A DNA stretch of 64,000 bases from assembly GCA_005954745.1 (NCBI GenBank), contig CP040678.1, positions 310,001-374,000 on the forward strand. Reading direction: 5' to 3'. The notes beneath the pieces were generated by a model. It was not told the origin of the DNA and ran no database searches. It was given only the letters and a program-made list of their open reading frames with translations. The stretch comes from Halostella pelagica (GTDB lineage Archaea; Halobacteriota; Halobacteria; Halobacteriales; Natronoarchaeaceae). This document shows positions 1-9,219 of the stretch, in pieces (the first letter of the stretch is position 1; each line of letters opens with the position of its first letter). A program made the position numbers and the translations under genes.

Positions 1-459
1 CACGGCTTCGTACAGAACTCATACACGAACGGCCTGACCCCGCGGGAGTTCTTCTTCCACGCGATGGGTGGCCGAGAGGGTCTGGTCGACACGGCAGTCC
101 GGACGTCGAAGTCCGGATACCTGCAGCGCCGTCTCATCAACGCCCTGTCCGAACTGGAGACGCAGTACGACGGTACCGTCCGCGACACCGGCGACACCAT
201 CGTCCAGTTCGAGTTCGGAGAGGACAGCACCAGTCCCGTGAAGGTCTCCTCCGGCGAGGAGAACGACATCGACGTCGACAGGATCGCCGACCGGGTTCTG
301 GAAGCCGAGTTCGACGGCGACGAACTCCAGGAGTTCCTCGGCGAGAAGCAACCGGCAACCAATCTCTCGGAACACGCCGAATCCCGGCGGATGGACGCCG
401 CCGGTGACCGCGGCGCAACGAGCGTCGCTTCCGAAGCCCCCCAGGTGAACGATGACTGA
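1..459 (+). CDS. rpoA1: DNA-directed RNA polymerase subunit A' (C-terminal part)
   Basis: This is the 3' end of the gene for the large archaeal RNA polymerase subunit A' (Rpo1N); the gene starts before the window. The frame is open from base 1 and reads through the conserved [19 protein letters not shown] block, which leads to the active-site bridge helix in beta-prime/Rpb1-type subunits. The segment [12 protein letters not shown]-like (here [12 protein letters not shown]) follows. The tail after about residue 100 of the fragment is acidic and variable, as expected where archaea split A' from A''. The stop overlaps the rpoA'' start by eight bases, so the two halves of the split subunit are translationally coupled. 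Confidence 0.97.
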   Translation, partial: HGFVQNSYTNGLTPREFFFHAMGGREGLVDTAVRTSKSGYLQRRLINALSELETQYDGTVRDTGDTIVQFEFGEDSTSPVKVSSGEENDIDVDRIADRVLEAEFDGDELQEFLGEKQPATNLSEHAESRRMDAAGDRGATSVASEAPQVNDD

Positions 460-1654
460 GATCACCGACGACATCGAGGCCGTCGTGGAGGACACGAACC
501 TCCCGAAGCGGCTGAAAGACCAGGTGTACAGCACGGTCGACGAGCGAGACGGCGTCACGGTCGAGCAGGCCGACCAGATCGCAAAGGCGGTCGAGAACCG
601 CTATCTCGACACGCGGGTCGACCCGCTCGACCCGGTCGGCACCGTCTCCGCGCAGTCGATCGGCGAACCTGGCACCCAGATGACGATGAACACGTTCCAC
701 TACGCGGGCGTCGCGGAGATCGACGTCACGCAGGGGCTTCCGCGGCTCATCGAACTCGTCGACGCTCGGAAAACTCCCGACACGCCGATGATGACGGTGT
801 TTCTGGAGGACGAGTACGCCGACGACCGCGAGCGCGCCCACGAGGTCGTCTGGGGGATCGAGGCGACGAAGATCCTCGCGCTCGGCGACATCTCCACGAA
901 CGTCGCCGACATGCGCGTCCAGATCAGCCTGAACGAGGACACGCTGCAGGAACGCTGGCCGCGCGTCGACAGCACGGACGAGATCGCCGGCGAGATCGCC
1001 GGGATCATCGAGGACTCGCTGGGCGTCACGACGGTCCAGGACGGGACCAGCGTCGAGTTCGGCCCCGAGGAGCCCAGTTACCGCGACCTCCTGCAACTCG
1101 TCGAGGAACTGCGCGACATCACCTTCAAGGGTATCGAGGAGGTCAGCCGCGTCGTCATTCGCAAGGAGGAGCTAGACTCCGGCGAGGAGTTCGTCCTCTA
1201 CACCGAGGGGTCCGCATTCGGCGACGTGCTCTCTATCGAGGGCGTCGACGCCTCCCGAACGACCTGCAACAACATCCACGAGATCTACCGCAATCTCGGC
1301 GTCGAGGCCGCCCGCGAGGCGATCATCAACGAGACGATGGACACGCTCGAAGAGCAGGGGCTTGACGACGTGAACGTCCGGCACCTGATGCTGGTCTCGG
1401 ACATCATGACCAACGAGGGGACGATCGAGTCTATCGGCCGGCACGGGATCTCCGGGTCGAAAGACTCCGTGCTGGCCCGCGCCGCGTTCGAGGTGACCGT
1501 CAATCACCTGCTCGACGCCGCCATCCACGGCGAGGTCGACGACCTGAACGGCGTCACCGAGAACGTCATCGTCGGCAAGCCGATCAAGCTGGGTACCGGC
1601 GACGTCGACCTCAAGATGGGGTCGTTCAGCCGGCAGTCCGGACAGGCTGACTGA
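452..1654 (+). CDS. rpoA2: DNA-directed RNA polymerase subunit A''
   Basis: 400-residue subunit A'' (Rpo1C), the C-terminal half of the split largest RNA polymerase subunit. It carries the trigger-loop signature [13 protein letters not shown] at residues 71-83, followed by the [15 protein letters not shown] segment typical of archaeal A''. Length fits the family. Its start lies inside the end of rpoA' and its last base is the first base of the nusA start codon, so rpoA', rpoA'' and nusA form a tight operon. The C-terminal region contains the expected [12 protein letters not shown] block. Confidence 0.98.
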   Translation: MTEITDDIEAVVEDTNLPKRLKDQVYSTVDERDGVTVEQADQIAKAVENRYLDTRVDPLDPVGTVSAQSIGEPGTQMTMNTFHYAGVAEIDVTQGLPRLIELVDARKTPDTPMMTVFLEDEYADDRERAHEVVWGIEATKILALGDISTNVADMRVQISLNEDTLQERWPRVDSTDEIAGEIAGIIEDSLGVTTVQDGTSVEFGPEEPSYRDLLQLVEELRDITFKGIEEVSRVVIRKEELDSGEEFVLYTEGSAFGDVLSIEGVDASRTTCNNIHEIYRNLGVEAAREAIINETMDTLEEQGLDDVNVRHLMLVSDIMTNEGTIESIGRHGISGSKDSVLARAAFEVTVNHLLDAAIHGEVDDLNGVTENVIVGKPIKLGTGDVDLKMGSFSRQSGQAD

Positions 1655-2124
1655 TGCCGACACGCACCCTCACCGACGCTGCACGGCAGTTCATCGCCGC
1701 CTTCGAGGAGGCGACCGACGCAACGGCGCGGGACTGCGTCGTCTTCGAGGGTGAGTCCGACGACGCGGCGGACTCGGCCGACGACGGACCGGGCGACGAC
1801 CGCGTGGTCATCCTCGTGACCGCGGGCGAGATGGCGGAGGCCATCGGTCCCGGCGGTCAGCACGTCCGCCGCGTCGAGGACCGTATCGGCAGGGACGTCA
1901 AACTCGTCGAGGACGCCGACACAGCCGAGGCGTTCGTCGCCAACGCCCTGTCGCCCGCAGCGGTGTACAACGTGACGATAAGCGAGGACGACGAAACGAT
2001 CGCCTACGCCGAGGTCGCGGAGGAAGACACCGGCGCGGCTATCGGTAAAGGCGGCGAAAACATCGACACTGCGCGGACGCTGGCGAAGCGCCACTACGAC
2101 ATCGACGACGTACAGTTGACGTAG
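1654..2124 (+). CDS. nusA: NusA-like transcription factor (KH domains)
   Basis: 156-residue archaeal NusA homologue, which has only the RNA-binding KH part of bacterial NusA. Two KH signatures are visible: IGPGG at residues 64-68 and IGKGG at 130-134. An acidic insertion (residues 33-49, rich in Asp, Glu and Ala) sits before the first KH motif and is probably a halophilic embellishment. It overlaps the rpoA'' stop by one base and precedes rpsL, the usual archaeal order. It is expected to bind nascent RNA during transcription; its exact role in archaea is inferred from bacterial NusA. Confidence 0.93.
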   Translation: MPTRTLTDAARQFIAAFEEATDATARDCVVFEGESDDAADSADDGPGDDRVVILVTAGEMAEAIGPGGQHVRRVEDRIGRDVKLVEDADTAEAFVANALSPAAVYNVTISEDDETIAYAEVAEEDTGAAIGKGGENIDTARTLAKRHYDIDDVQLT

Positions 2125-2275
2125 CGGTCGGGGCTCCCCGTCTCCTCTCAGCCGTTCTCCTGACCGGATTCGGCTCGTACGTCGCGCAGAACTAGTCCAG
2201 CGAAACGCGTTCAGATGCCGTTATCACCCCCTGTCGAGGCTCCTGCTTCCGTAACTCCCCGTCGCAAAAGGGGAT

Positions 2276-2283
2276 GCTTAAGT
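2276..2283 (+). promoter_or_regulatory. TATA-like box of the rpsL-rpsG operon
   Basis: An AT-rich box, GCTTAAGT, lies 26 bases before the rpsL start codon, preceded by a purine-rich stretch (AAAAGGGG) that could be a BRE. The spacing predicts a leaderless or nearly leaderless transcript. It suggests that rpsL-rpsG can be transcribed separately from the upstream rpoA-nusA genes. Confidence 0.55.
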
Positions 2284-2309
2284 GCCTCCGTTAGCTACTG
2301 GGTTGTACT

Positions 2310-2738
2310 ATGGCAAACGGCAAGTACGCCGCGCGCAAACTCAAGCAGGACCGCCAGAAGCGACGGTGGTCCGACTCCGAGTACGCCCGCAGAGAGCGGG
2401 GTCTCGGGGAGAAGTCCGACCCGCTTGAGGGTGCGCCCCAGGGTCGCGGTATCGTCCTCGAAAAGGTGGGCATCGAAGCGAAACAGCCCAACTCGGCCAT
2501 CCGGAAATGCGTCCGAGTTCAGCTGATCAAAAACGGGAAGCAGGTCACCGCCTTCTGTCCCGGCGATGGAGCTATCTCCTTCATCGACGAACACGACGAG
2601 GTCACTATCGCCGGCATCGGCGGTGCGAAGGGTCGAGCGATGGGCGACCTCTCCGGCGTCAACTACAAAGTCGAGAAGGTAAACGGCGTGAGCCTGATCG
2701 AACTCGTCCGCGGGAACGCGGAGAAACCGGTGCGATAA
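2310..2738 (+). CDS. rpsL: 30S ribosomal protein S12
   Basis: 142-residue small-subunit protein S12 (uS12), which sits at the decoding centre. The conserved [19 protein letters not shown] segment (about residues 57-75) and the [14 protein letters not shown] segment match archaeal S12, which is longer at the N terminus than the bacterial form. The start gives a nearly leaderless transcript from the box 26 bases upstream. Only two bases separate its stop from rpsG. Confidence 0.98.
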   Translation: MANGKYAARKLKQDRQKRRWSDSEYARRERGLGEKSDPLEGAPQGRGIVLEKVGIEAKQPNSAIRKCVRVQLIKNGKQVTAFCPGDGAISFIDEHDEVTIAGIGGAKGRAMGDLSGVNYKVEKVNGVSLIELVRGNAEKPVR

Positions 2739-2740
2739 CC

Positions 2741-3355
2741 ATGGCGGCAGAGGACCAGCCCGAACCGGACGAACCGGTGGGCACGGACGACGACGCCGTC
2801 GGTGCGAAGCTGTTCGACCGGTGGGAGGTCACGGGCATCGAGTACGGCGACCCCTCCACCGAGCGGTACATCACCGTCACTCCCATCGCACACACGATGG
2901 GTCGTCACGCTTCCAAGCAGTTCCAGAAGTCCGAGATCAGCATCGTCGAGCGGCTCATCAACCGTCTGATGCAGACCGAGGAGAACACGGGGAAGAAACA
3001 GCAGTCGCTGAACATCGTTCGCGACGCGTTCGATATCATCCACAACCGCACGGAGGAAAACCCCGTGCAGGTGCTCGTCACGGCCGTCGAGAACGCCGCG
3101 CCGCGCGAGGAGACCGTCCGCCTGAAGTACGGTGGCATCTCCGTCCCGAAAGCCGTCGACGTCGCCCCGCAGCGCCGCGTCGACCAGTCGCTGAAGTTCA
3201 TCGCCGAGGGCGTGTACAACGCCTCGTTCAAGAGCACGACCGACGTCGAGGAGGCGCTCGCCGACCAGTTGCTCGGTGCCGCTAACTACGACGTCCAGAC
3301 GTACTCGATCAATCAGAAAGAAGAGAAAGAGCGCGTCGCCGCCGCCGCACGGTAA
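2741..3355 (+). CDS. rpsG: 30S ribosomal protein S7
   Basis: 204-residue archaeal S7 (uS7), the primary binder of the 16S 3' major domain. The ATG at 2741 follows the rpsL stop after two bases; the open frame extends upstream inside rpsL, but that part is a shadow. The acidic N-terminal extension (about 25 residues rich in Asp, Glu and Pro) is typical of halophiles. Conserved GRHASKQF, VERLINRLM and QRRVDQSLKFI segments are present. In many archaea EF-2 follows directly; here other genes intervene for 8.8 kb. Confidence 0.98.
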   Translation: MAAEDQPEPDEPVGTDDDAVGAKLFDRWEVTGIEYGDPSTERYITVTPIAHTMGRHASKQFQKSEISIVERLINRLMQTEENTGKKQQSLNIVRDAFDIIHNRTEENPVQVLVTAVENAAPREETVRLKYGGISVPKAVDVAPQRRVDQSLKFIAEGVYNASFKSTTDVEEALADQLLGAANYDVQTYSINQKEEKERVAAAAR

Positions 3356-3375
3356 TCTTTTCTCTCTCTCTCGTT
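3356..3375 (+). terminator. Pyrimidine-rich terminator after rpsG
   Basis: Directly after the S7 stop codon the non-template strand is almost entirely T and C with T runs (TCTTTTCTCTCTC type). Archaeal termination typically needs only such T-rich tracts, and transcription of the next gene is convergent, so a terminator is expected here. Confidence 0.5.
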
Positions 3376-3436
3376 TCTCACTCATCGTCCAGTGCCGACA
3401 GCGTTCGCCGCCGGTCAGTTCGTCCCCGGCGTTCGG

Positions 3437-4795
3437 TCAGGCCCGTCCGAGGATAGCCATCACGGCGTCGCGGTCGGGTCCGCCGGCGAACGTCACCCGC
3501 TCGCCGTCGCGGGTCCGCTCCGACGCGACGGTAACGAAGTCGCCGTCCAGTAGCCAGCCGCCGTCTCGGGCCTCGCCGCGGTCGTCGTATGCCTCGGCGA
3601 CCGCGTCCGCCACCGTGCGCGCATCGGTCTCCCACGCCGTTCGCCAGCGGTAGCCGACGCGGCCGTCCCCGTCGCTGTACGCGGCCAGGGAGTCACCGTG
3701 CCACTTCCGGAGCAGATCGGAGCGATAGGCTCGCGGCAGGTCGACCGTTTCGGCGGCCTCGCCCTCGACCGCGGCGTCGGGGTCGTCGAGCGACGCGATG
3801 TCGAGGGCGACGAACTTGCTGTACAGCGCGTTGACGCCCATTCGAGTCGATTGGACGCGGTTCCACTCCTCGCTCGCCTCGTTCGGGACGTCGACCGACC
3901 GGTACGTGATGCCAGTTTCGAAGTACTCCTTCGGAAACATGATGGCGGCCGCCGTCTCGGGCGGCGAACCGTGTTTCTCCCACAGCTGGTCGTAGCCGCC
4001 GCGTTCGACGGCCTCGTAGGCGAACAGCGCCCCATTGACGTACGGGATCCGCCGCGGTAGCATCCAGAGGGGAACGTCGACGGCGCGGCGAAACGAGTCG
4101 AGCAGGATGCAGGGGTCGTACTCGCCGTCGATGCAGTTCGCGCGATAGCGCCCCTCGACGTAGGTCGCCGTCCCTTCTCTGACGCCGGTGACGGCGTTCT
4201 GGCCGTCGTTTGTCGGATCCGATCCATCGGAAACGTCAGTGACGTCGTACTGGATGGCGTGTGTCAGTTCGTGAGCGATGTGCGGTTCGTTCGGGTAGTT
4301 CTCCAGGCTGATATCCGGGACGGCCTCCTGTTCGGTTATCGAATCGACGTCTATCTGCTCCGTGTCGGTGAGTGTGATCACCCGGTTCGACATGTTGTAT
4401 CGGCCGAGTGATCCTGGGGCCCGGTCAGGGCGAGTTGCGGAGCGGAGATGTGTGGCCTTCCCGGTCGCGACCGCGAACGCCCCTCTCGGGCCGGTACGGG
4501 ACACGACATTCGGGTCTCTCAACTCGATCCTGACCGGGGCATCGAGGTGTTCGCCCGTGATATCGACCGTTCGGTCCAGTGCGCGTTCGCACCGCTCGCG
4601 TATCTCGTCGCCGACCCGGTCGCCGAATCGGAGCATCTCCTCGGCCGGTTCGGTCGTCCTCGACGTATTCGCAGTCGTCGCGGTAGTTGAATCGCGGGGG
4701 TTAGTCGTGTCGGACTCCTCGTTCGACGAGGTACATCCGGCGGTGCCGACGGCAACGCTCGTCGCGATCGATGTCAGGAGGGCTCTACGTCGCAT
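3437..4795 (-). CDS. Secreted lipoprotein with gluzincin-type protease signature (Hvo_1808-like)
   Basis: 452-residue exported protein. I chose the ATG at 4795 because it begins a signal peptide with a lipobox (AVGTAGC, Cys21); upstream residues of the open frame read through the promoter. A Ser/Thr-rich linker (residues 22-50) follows, as in haloarchaeal lipoproteins. HELTH at 175-179 and a downstream REGTATYVEG (Glu207) match the HExxH...E zinc site of gluzincin peptidases. The overall look resembles the Hvo_1808 surface-protein family. The substrate is unknown. A TATA-like TTTAATTA lies about 30 bases upstream of the start. Confidence 0.8.
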   Translation of the reverse strand: MRRRALLTSIATSVAVGTAGCTSSNEESDTTNPRDSTTATTANTSRTTEPAEEMLRFGDRVGDEIRERCERALDRTVDITGEHLDAPVRIELRDPNVVSRTGPRGAFAVATGKATHLRSATRPDRAPGSLGRYNMSNRVITLTDTEQIDVDSITEQEAVPDISLENYPNEPHIAHELTHAIQYDVTDVSDGSDPTNDGQNAVTGVREGTATYVEGRYRANCIDGEYDPCILLDSFRRAVDVPLWMLPRRIPYVNGALFAYEAVERGGYDQLWEKHGSPPETAAAIMFPKEYFETGITYRSVDVPNEASEEWNRVQSTRMGVNALYSKFVALDIASLDDPDAAVEGEAAETVDLPRAYRSDLLRKWHGDSLAAYSDGDGRVGYRWRTAWETDARTVADAVAEAYDDRGEARDGGWLLDGDFVTVASERTRDGERVTFAGGPDRDAVMAILGRA

Positions 4796-4851
4796 GTATT
4801 TCTCCGTCCGAAATGGTGGGTAATTAAACTTCCCGTCCCCGGCCCGGTCGG

Positions 4852-6069
4852 TTACGGCCACTCGTCGACTGCGTCGATCGCCGTGCCGAGCGTTCCCCGG
4901 ATATCAGCGAACGACGTGGGCGTTGTGCCGCGTCTGTTGAACAGGACGGCGACGTCGACCCCGTCCCTGCGCTGTTCGAGCATGGTGAACGTTCCGGGGA
5001 GTGAGCCGAAGTACACGTACGGACCGTCACCCTCGACTCTCGGTTCGCCGGTGACCCGGTAGTCGTCGGCGAACGAGAGCAAGGTGCGAGTCGTCCCGAC
5101 GAGTTCGCCGGCCGCGCCGATCCCCTCTAGATGGTAGCCGCCGTCGGGGCAGGGAACGCGGTCGGTCCGATCGAGCGCCATCACGTTCGGACACTCGTTC
5201 GGACTGTGATAGTCGACTTCGTCGTCCGGCCGGTCCTCCGGAAGCGACGCGCCCTCGTACAGGCGGTCCGGACTCGCTCCGTCGAGCACTGAGTCCCGAA
5301 CGTACTCGGGATACTCGTCCCCGGTCACCGTCTCGACCAGTAGCCCCAGTAGCGCGTAGCCGAAGTTGGAGTACGCCTCGCTCTCGCCGGGGGAGAACTG
5401 GAGGGGTTGCCCGAGCATGAAACGAGCCGTCTGTCGCGTGGTGGGCGGGTTCGAGAGGTCCATTCGGGAGGCGATGGCGAAATCGTGGAACACCGGGTCG
5501 AAGGTCCGTCTCGGATCCCACCCGCCGGCGTGGTCGAGCAGGTGCTGGACGGTTATCTCGTCGAGGCGCTCGTCCGGGTCGTCCCCGGGAAGCGGGTCGA
5601 GGTCGAGCGTCCGGAAGACGCGGGTGTCCGGGTCGAGCGTCCCATCGTCGAACAGCGTGCGGACCGCCGCGTTCGTCATCGCCTTTGTGACGCTCGCGAA
5701 CCGAAAGCGCGTGTCCGGCCGCGTCGCTTCGGTGCGGTCGGCATCCCGCCAGCCGTACCCGCGCTCGTGGACGACGGTGCCGTTTCTGGCCACGGCCATC
5801 GCGGCGGCGGGCACGTCTCGGTCGGACATGAACCCGAGAACCGCCTCGTCCAGCGGTTCGAGTTCGGGGACCGCGTCGCCGGTGACCGGGCGGTCGTTCC
5901 GGTCGTCAGTAGTAGTTTCGCCGGTCGTACTCGTCGGTGTCGAGGTTTCGGACGGATCGGTCGTCGTGTCGGTGCCGTCGGTCGCGGACTCGGAACAGCC
6001 GGCAAGACCGAGGCCGACCGCAACTGCAGCTGACCGGAGGAACCGCCGGCGGGACCTGTCGGAGATCAC
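4852..6069 (-). CDS. Serine hydrolase, beta-lactamase class C family lipoprotein
   Basis: 405-residue exported enzyme starting at a GTG. The N terminus has twin arginines (SRRRFLRS) and a lipobox ending at Cys25, so it is probably Tat-exported and lipid-anchored. A Ser/Thr linker follows. The class C beta-lactamase/DD-peptidase catalytic motifs are SVTK (Ser126, Lys129) and YSN (233-235); HLLDHAGGW is the usual structural motif. Archaea lack murein, so the substrate is likely a peptide or ester; that is inference. It is divergent from the MFS gene, with a shared intergenic region of about 110 bases. Confidence 0.85.
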   Translation of the reverse strand: MISDRSRRRFLRSAAVAVGLGLAGCSESATDGTDTTTDPSETSTPTSTTGETTTDDRNDRPVTGDAVPELEPLDEAVLGFMSDRDVPAAAMAVARNGTVVHERGYGWRDADRTEATRPDTRFRFASVTKAMTNAAVRTLFDDGTLDPDTRVFRTLDLDPLPGDDPDERLDEITVQHLLDHAGGWDPRRTFDPVFHDFAIASRMDLSNPPTTRQTARFMLGQPLQFSPGESEAYSNFGYALLGLLVETVTGDEYPEYVRDSVLDGASPDRLYEGASLPEDRPDDEVDYHSPNECPNVMALDRTDRVPCPDGGYHLEGIGAAGELVGTTRTLLSFADDYRVTGEPRVEGDGPYVYFGSLPGTFTMLEQRRDGVDVAVLFNRRGTTPTSFADIRGTLGTAIDAVDEWP

Positions 6070-6179
6070 ACGAGCAGTTTATTTTCTCCGCATATAATGT
6101 CGATGAAACGGTCGCTCCGGGAAGTTACTCAAATTCGTTTCAGCGAGCAGTTAACTACCGCCCGGTTCTGTGGCGGATC
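6070..6179. promoter_or_regulatory. Divergent promoter region, serine hydrolase / MFS permease
   Basis: AT-rich boxes point both ways. On the minus strand ATTATATG lies about 25-30 bases before the GTG of the hydrolase. On the plus strand GTTAACTA (about 6150) lies about 25-30 bases before the ATG at 6180. Both genes are therefore likely to have leaderless transcripts. Confidence 0.45.
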
Positions 6180-7409
6180 ATGATCACGGACCGCTCGCTG
6201 GTTTTCCGCTATTACGCCTTCCGGGCGGCGTCCTCGGTGGGGTTCATCACCCCGGTGTTTACGCTGTTCATGCTCTCTCGTGGGCTGTCCTTCAGCGAGA
6301 TAGCGACGCTTTCGGCTATCGTCGCGGTCGTCGTCACCGCGGGCGAGATACCGACTGGGTACGTCGGCGACCGCGTCGGCCGCCGGAACAGTCTCGTCGT
6401 GAGCACTGCGCTGCTCGTCGCCTCGCTCGTCGGGTTCGTCTGGGCGAACACGTACCCGGCGTTCGTCGTCCTGTACGTCCTCTGGGCGCTGGGGCTGACG
6501 TTCGCCTCGGGCAGCGACAGCGCGTGGCTGTACGACGCGCTTCGGGCGCGCGATGCGGAGGACCGGTTCACTCGGATCCGCGGTCGCGGCGAGTCCGTGC
6601 GCCGGGCGGCGAGCGTGGTCACGATGATCGCCGGCGGCCTGCTGTACGTCGTCTCTCCGGCGGTCCCCTTTATCGCCGCCGCGGCGCTGAACGTCGTCGG
6701 GATCCCGGTCTTGCTGTCGCTGCCGAAAAACGAGGGGTACGCCGACGGAACGGCGGACCGACTCTCCGTGCGGGAGGCCGCTTCCGTCGTCCGCACGGCG
6801 CTCACTCGCCCCGAAATCCGTTCGTTCGTTCTCTACGTCGGGATCTTTTTCGGTGCGGTGTCGGCGTCGAACACGTACGTTCAGCCGATCACAGTCGACG
6901 TGTTAGAGGCGAACGTCGCGGCGCTCGGCGTGCCCGAAGAGGCGACGATCGGCGTTCTCTACGCCGCCTTTACCGGTGTCTCCGGGGTCGCGAGCTACCA
7001 CGCTGCGACCGTCGAGTCGCGTCTGGGCCTTCGGACCGCGGTCGTCGGCGTCACCGTCGGCGTCGCCGTGTTGCTCGCTGTCCCGCTCGCGGTACCGTTG
7101 CTCGCCGTCCCGACGTTTCTCGCGATGCGGGCGGGCGACGCGATGCTCCGTCCGGTGGCGAACCGCTATCTCAACGACCGGATCGAGGGGGCGGGCAGGG
7201 CGACCGTACTCTCGGCCGCATCTATGGCCTACGCCCTCATTCGGGTGCCGCTGATTCTCACGGGCGGCGTCGTCGCGGACGCCGCCGGACCGCTCGTCGC
7301 CGTCGCCGGATTCGGCGGCACGTTCCTCGTCGGTGCCGCGACGATGTCGTTCGTCGTCGCGAGCGTGTTCGGCGATACTCACGGCACGGGTGACGTAGAC
7401 CGCTCCTGA
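6180..7409 (+). CDS. MFS transporter
   Basis: 409-residue permease of the major facilitator superfamily, with about 12 hydrophobic segments. The loop between segments 2 and 3 has the MFS signature GDRVGRR (residues 63-69). The ATG at 6180 was chosen because the first transmembrane segment follows soon after and a TATA-like box sits about 28 bases upstream; the longer open frame is the complement of the hydrolase start. Substrate cannot be told from sequence. It may act with the neighbouring secreted enzymes, but nothing shows this directly. Confidence 0.88.
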   Translation: MITDRSLVFRYYAFRAASSVGFITPVFTLFMLSRGLSFSEIATLSAIVAVVVTAGEIPTGYVGDRVGRRNSLVVSTALLVASLVGFVWANTYPAFVVLYVLWALGLTFASGSDSAWLYDALRARDAEDRFTRIRGRGESVRRAASVVTMIAGGLLYVVSPAVPFIAAAALNVVGIPVLLSLPKNEGYADGTADRLSVREAASVVRTALTRPEIRSFVLYVGIFFGAVSASNTYVQPITVDVLEANVAALGVPEEATIGVLYAAFTGVSGVASYHAATVESRLGLRTAVVGVTVGVAVLLAVPLAVPLLAVPTFLAMRAGDAMLRPVANRYLNDRIEGAGRATVLSAASMAYALIRVPLILTGGVVADAAGPLVAVAGFGGTFLVGAATMSFVVASVFGDTHGTGDVDRS

Positions 7410-7483
7410 CCACCTCTACGGCCGCCGTGCGGCCCGGCAGGCGAGAGAGAAAGTATTTGCCGGACCGATAATTACGGAGGTGT

Positions 7484-8827
7484 ATGGCAGAACGATTGTC
7501 TCGCCGCCGCCTCCTCGCGGTCGCGGGAGCGACAGCCGTCGCCGGCTGTAGCTCGTCCGACACGCCCTCCGACGAAACGACGACCGAAGAGCCCCAGTCG
7601 CCGGAGTACGACGTTACCGTGGACCACGATGTCGAGTCGTGGGACGACTACGACCCGGAGTGGGAGTCGCCGACGACCTCGCCCGTCGAGACGGAAGTCA
7701 GCGCGGAGATTCTCGTCGAGAACCTCGAGATCCCCTGGGACCTGTCGTTCGCGCCGAACGGCGAACTGTTCATCACCGAACGCGTCGGGCGTATCAAGAC
7801 GTTCGCGGACGGCGAGGTTCAGGAGGTTGCTGAACCCGCCGACGCCATCGACGGGGGGTCCGTCGAACCCGGTGCCGAAGAAGGTAGCTGGTGGGTCGAG
7901 GGCGGCGAGGGCGGCACGCTCGGCGTCGCGGCCCACCCCTCGTACCCGGACCCGCCGCTGGTGTACGCCTACTACACCTACGAGGAGGGCGACGAGCGCT
8001 ACAATAAGGTCGCGTACTTCGACGTGAGCGCCGACGACCCGAGTCGCCACGCCGAGACTATCATCGACGGTATCCCGGCCGACAGTTATCACAACGGCGG
8101 CCGGATCACCTTCGGCCCCGAGAACTACCTCTGGGTCACCTGCGGCGACGCCGGCGAAAAACCGCTGGCGCAGGACCGTGACAGTCTTGCGGGGAAGGTC
8201 CTCCGTCTGAAACCCAACGGCGACGCCGCACCGGACAACCCGAACGGCGGTGATCCGCGGGTGTTCTCTTACGGACACCGGAACCCGCAGGGCATCACGT
8301 TCCTCCCCGACGCGACCCCGGTCGCCGACGAGCACGGGGAGAACGCCCACGACGAGGTGAACGTGTTGACGCCCGGCGGAAACTACGGCTGGCCGGACAT
8401 CCGCGAGGATGGGGAGGAGTACCTCGCCCCCGACGTTCACCCGCCGGTCGTAAACACCGGCAACGAGACGTGGGCACCGACCGGGTCGGTGTTTTACACG
8501 GGCGACGGCGTTTCCGCGTGGCAGAACCGCCTCGTTCTCGGCACGCTCGCCGGCCAGCACGTCAACGTGGTCACGCTCTCGCAACCGGACCGCGACCTGC
8601 CGCCCGCCGAAAACGGCCGGCGCTTCGACGACGACTTTTACGACGATAGCTACACCGCAACGTCTCACAAGACGTTCGAGGACGAACTCGGCCGCGTCCG
8701 CCACGTCGAACAGGGGCCGGACGGCGCGCTGTACGGCGTCACGTGTAACCGCGACGGTCGCGCAGACGGCGATTTCCCGACAGAGCGCGACGACGTGCTG
8801 GTGCGGTTCACGCCCGAAGAGGAGTAA
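7484..8827 (+). CDS. PQQ-type sugar dehydrogenase (glucose/sorbosone dehydrogenase family) lipoprotein
   Basis: 447-residue exported beta-propeller enzyme. The N terminus has a twin-arginine region (SRRRLLAVAG) and a lipobox ending in Cys22, so it is probably a Tat lipoprotein. Family landmarks are IPWDLSFAPNGELFITERVG, YHNGGRI (catalytic His region), GHRNPQG and NYGWPDI. Known members oxidise aldose sugars at the cell surface using PQQ or a related cofactor; whether this haloarchaeon has PQQ is not shown here. The residues about 110-140 contain an acidic Gly-rich insertion. Confidence 0.85.
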   Translation: MAERLSRRRLLAVAGATAVAGCSSSDTPSDETTTEEPQSPEYDVTVDHDVESWDDYDPEWESPTTSPVETEVSAEILVENLEIPWDLSFAPNGELFITERVGRIKTFADGEVQEVAEPADAIDGGSVEPGAEEGSWWVEGGEGGTLGVAAHPSYPDPPLVYAYYTYEEGDERYNKVAYFDVSADDPSRHAETIIDGIPADSYHNGGRITFGPENYLWVTCGDAGEKPLAQDRDSLAGKVLRLKPNGDAAPDNPNGGDPRVFSYGHRNPQGITFLPDATPVADEHGENAHDEVNVLTPGGNYGWPDIREDGEEYLAPDVHPPVVNTGNETWAPTGSVFYTGDGVSAWQNRLVLGTLAGQHVNVVTLSQPDRDLPPAENGRRFDDDFYDDSYTATSHKTFEDELGRVRHVEQGPDGALYGVTCNRDGRADGDFPTERDDVLVRFTPEEE

Positions 8828-8847
8828 CGTACCGGCGTCCGGTGGCG

Positions 8848-9019
8848 ACGGTACCGCTGAGCAGCGTTCTGTTCGGCCTGTCGTTCGCGGTCGTCTTCAC
8901 TTCGTGTACGGGACGCTACTAGGGACAGTTAACGCCGCACTTCGAGAACGTCCCGGTAGAACTTCCGTGCATCAGCGTCTTCCGCGTATCAGTTCCTTCC
9001 GTGCACCAGCGGACTCTAG
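8848..9019 (+). pseudogene. Possible remnant of a small membrane-protein gene
   Basis: Two short frames read like one hydrophobic segment joined by a frameshift: PLSSVLFGLSFAVVF in one frame and VYGTLLGTVNAALRERPGR in another, overlapping near 8900-8915. No start codon or intact frame is visible. Fragments like this occur in haloarchaeal small membrane proteins, but I cannot name the family. It could equally be chance in a 218-base gap between genes. Confidence 0.25.
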
Positions 9020-9045
9020 GTATTAGCGCCCGTGAGACGCCCGAC

Positions 9046-9219
9046 TCACTGCTTGAGGACGTACCGAGCGATTTCGGTCGTCCCGCAGACGGGACACGAC
9101 TCATCGTCGGCATCGACCGCGACGCCGCAGTGACGGCACTCGTGGAGGATCCTGGTCCCGTCTTCGACGGGATCGTCGGCGTCCGTCAGCAGTTCCTGTA
9201 GCCAGTCGCGTACTGTCAT
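9046..9219 (-). CDS. Small zinc-ribbon protein
   Basis: 57-residue protein with two Cys pairs (CRHC at residues 28-31, CPVC at 42-45), a rubredoxin/zinc-ribbon knuckle arrangement after an acidic helical N terminus. Third positions are mostly G or C and there is no other frame that looks coding. Its ATG overlaps the stop of the upstream Lrp-like fragment as ATGA, so it was probably co-translated with that regulator. Function unknown; such ribbons often bind nucleic acid or partner proteins. Confidence 0.7.
   Translation of the reverse strand: MTVRDWLQELLTDADDPVEDGTRILHECRHCGVAVDADDESCPVCGTTEIARYVLKQ

Noticed and set aside
137-1096. 319-residue antisense frame over rpoA' and rpoA''
   Set aside because: Complement of conserved polymerase codons, Arg/Val/Asp-rich and without domain features.
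4448-5030. Several short Arg-rich frames around the two lipoprotein genes
   Set aside because: Frame shadows with Arg/Ser/Pro-rich composition; they cross the signal peptide and promoter regions.
7474-7486. GGAGGTG before the sugar dehydrogenase start
   Set aside because: Only one base separates it from the ATG, too close for a working ribosome site; the start is chosen from the Tat signal.
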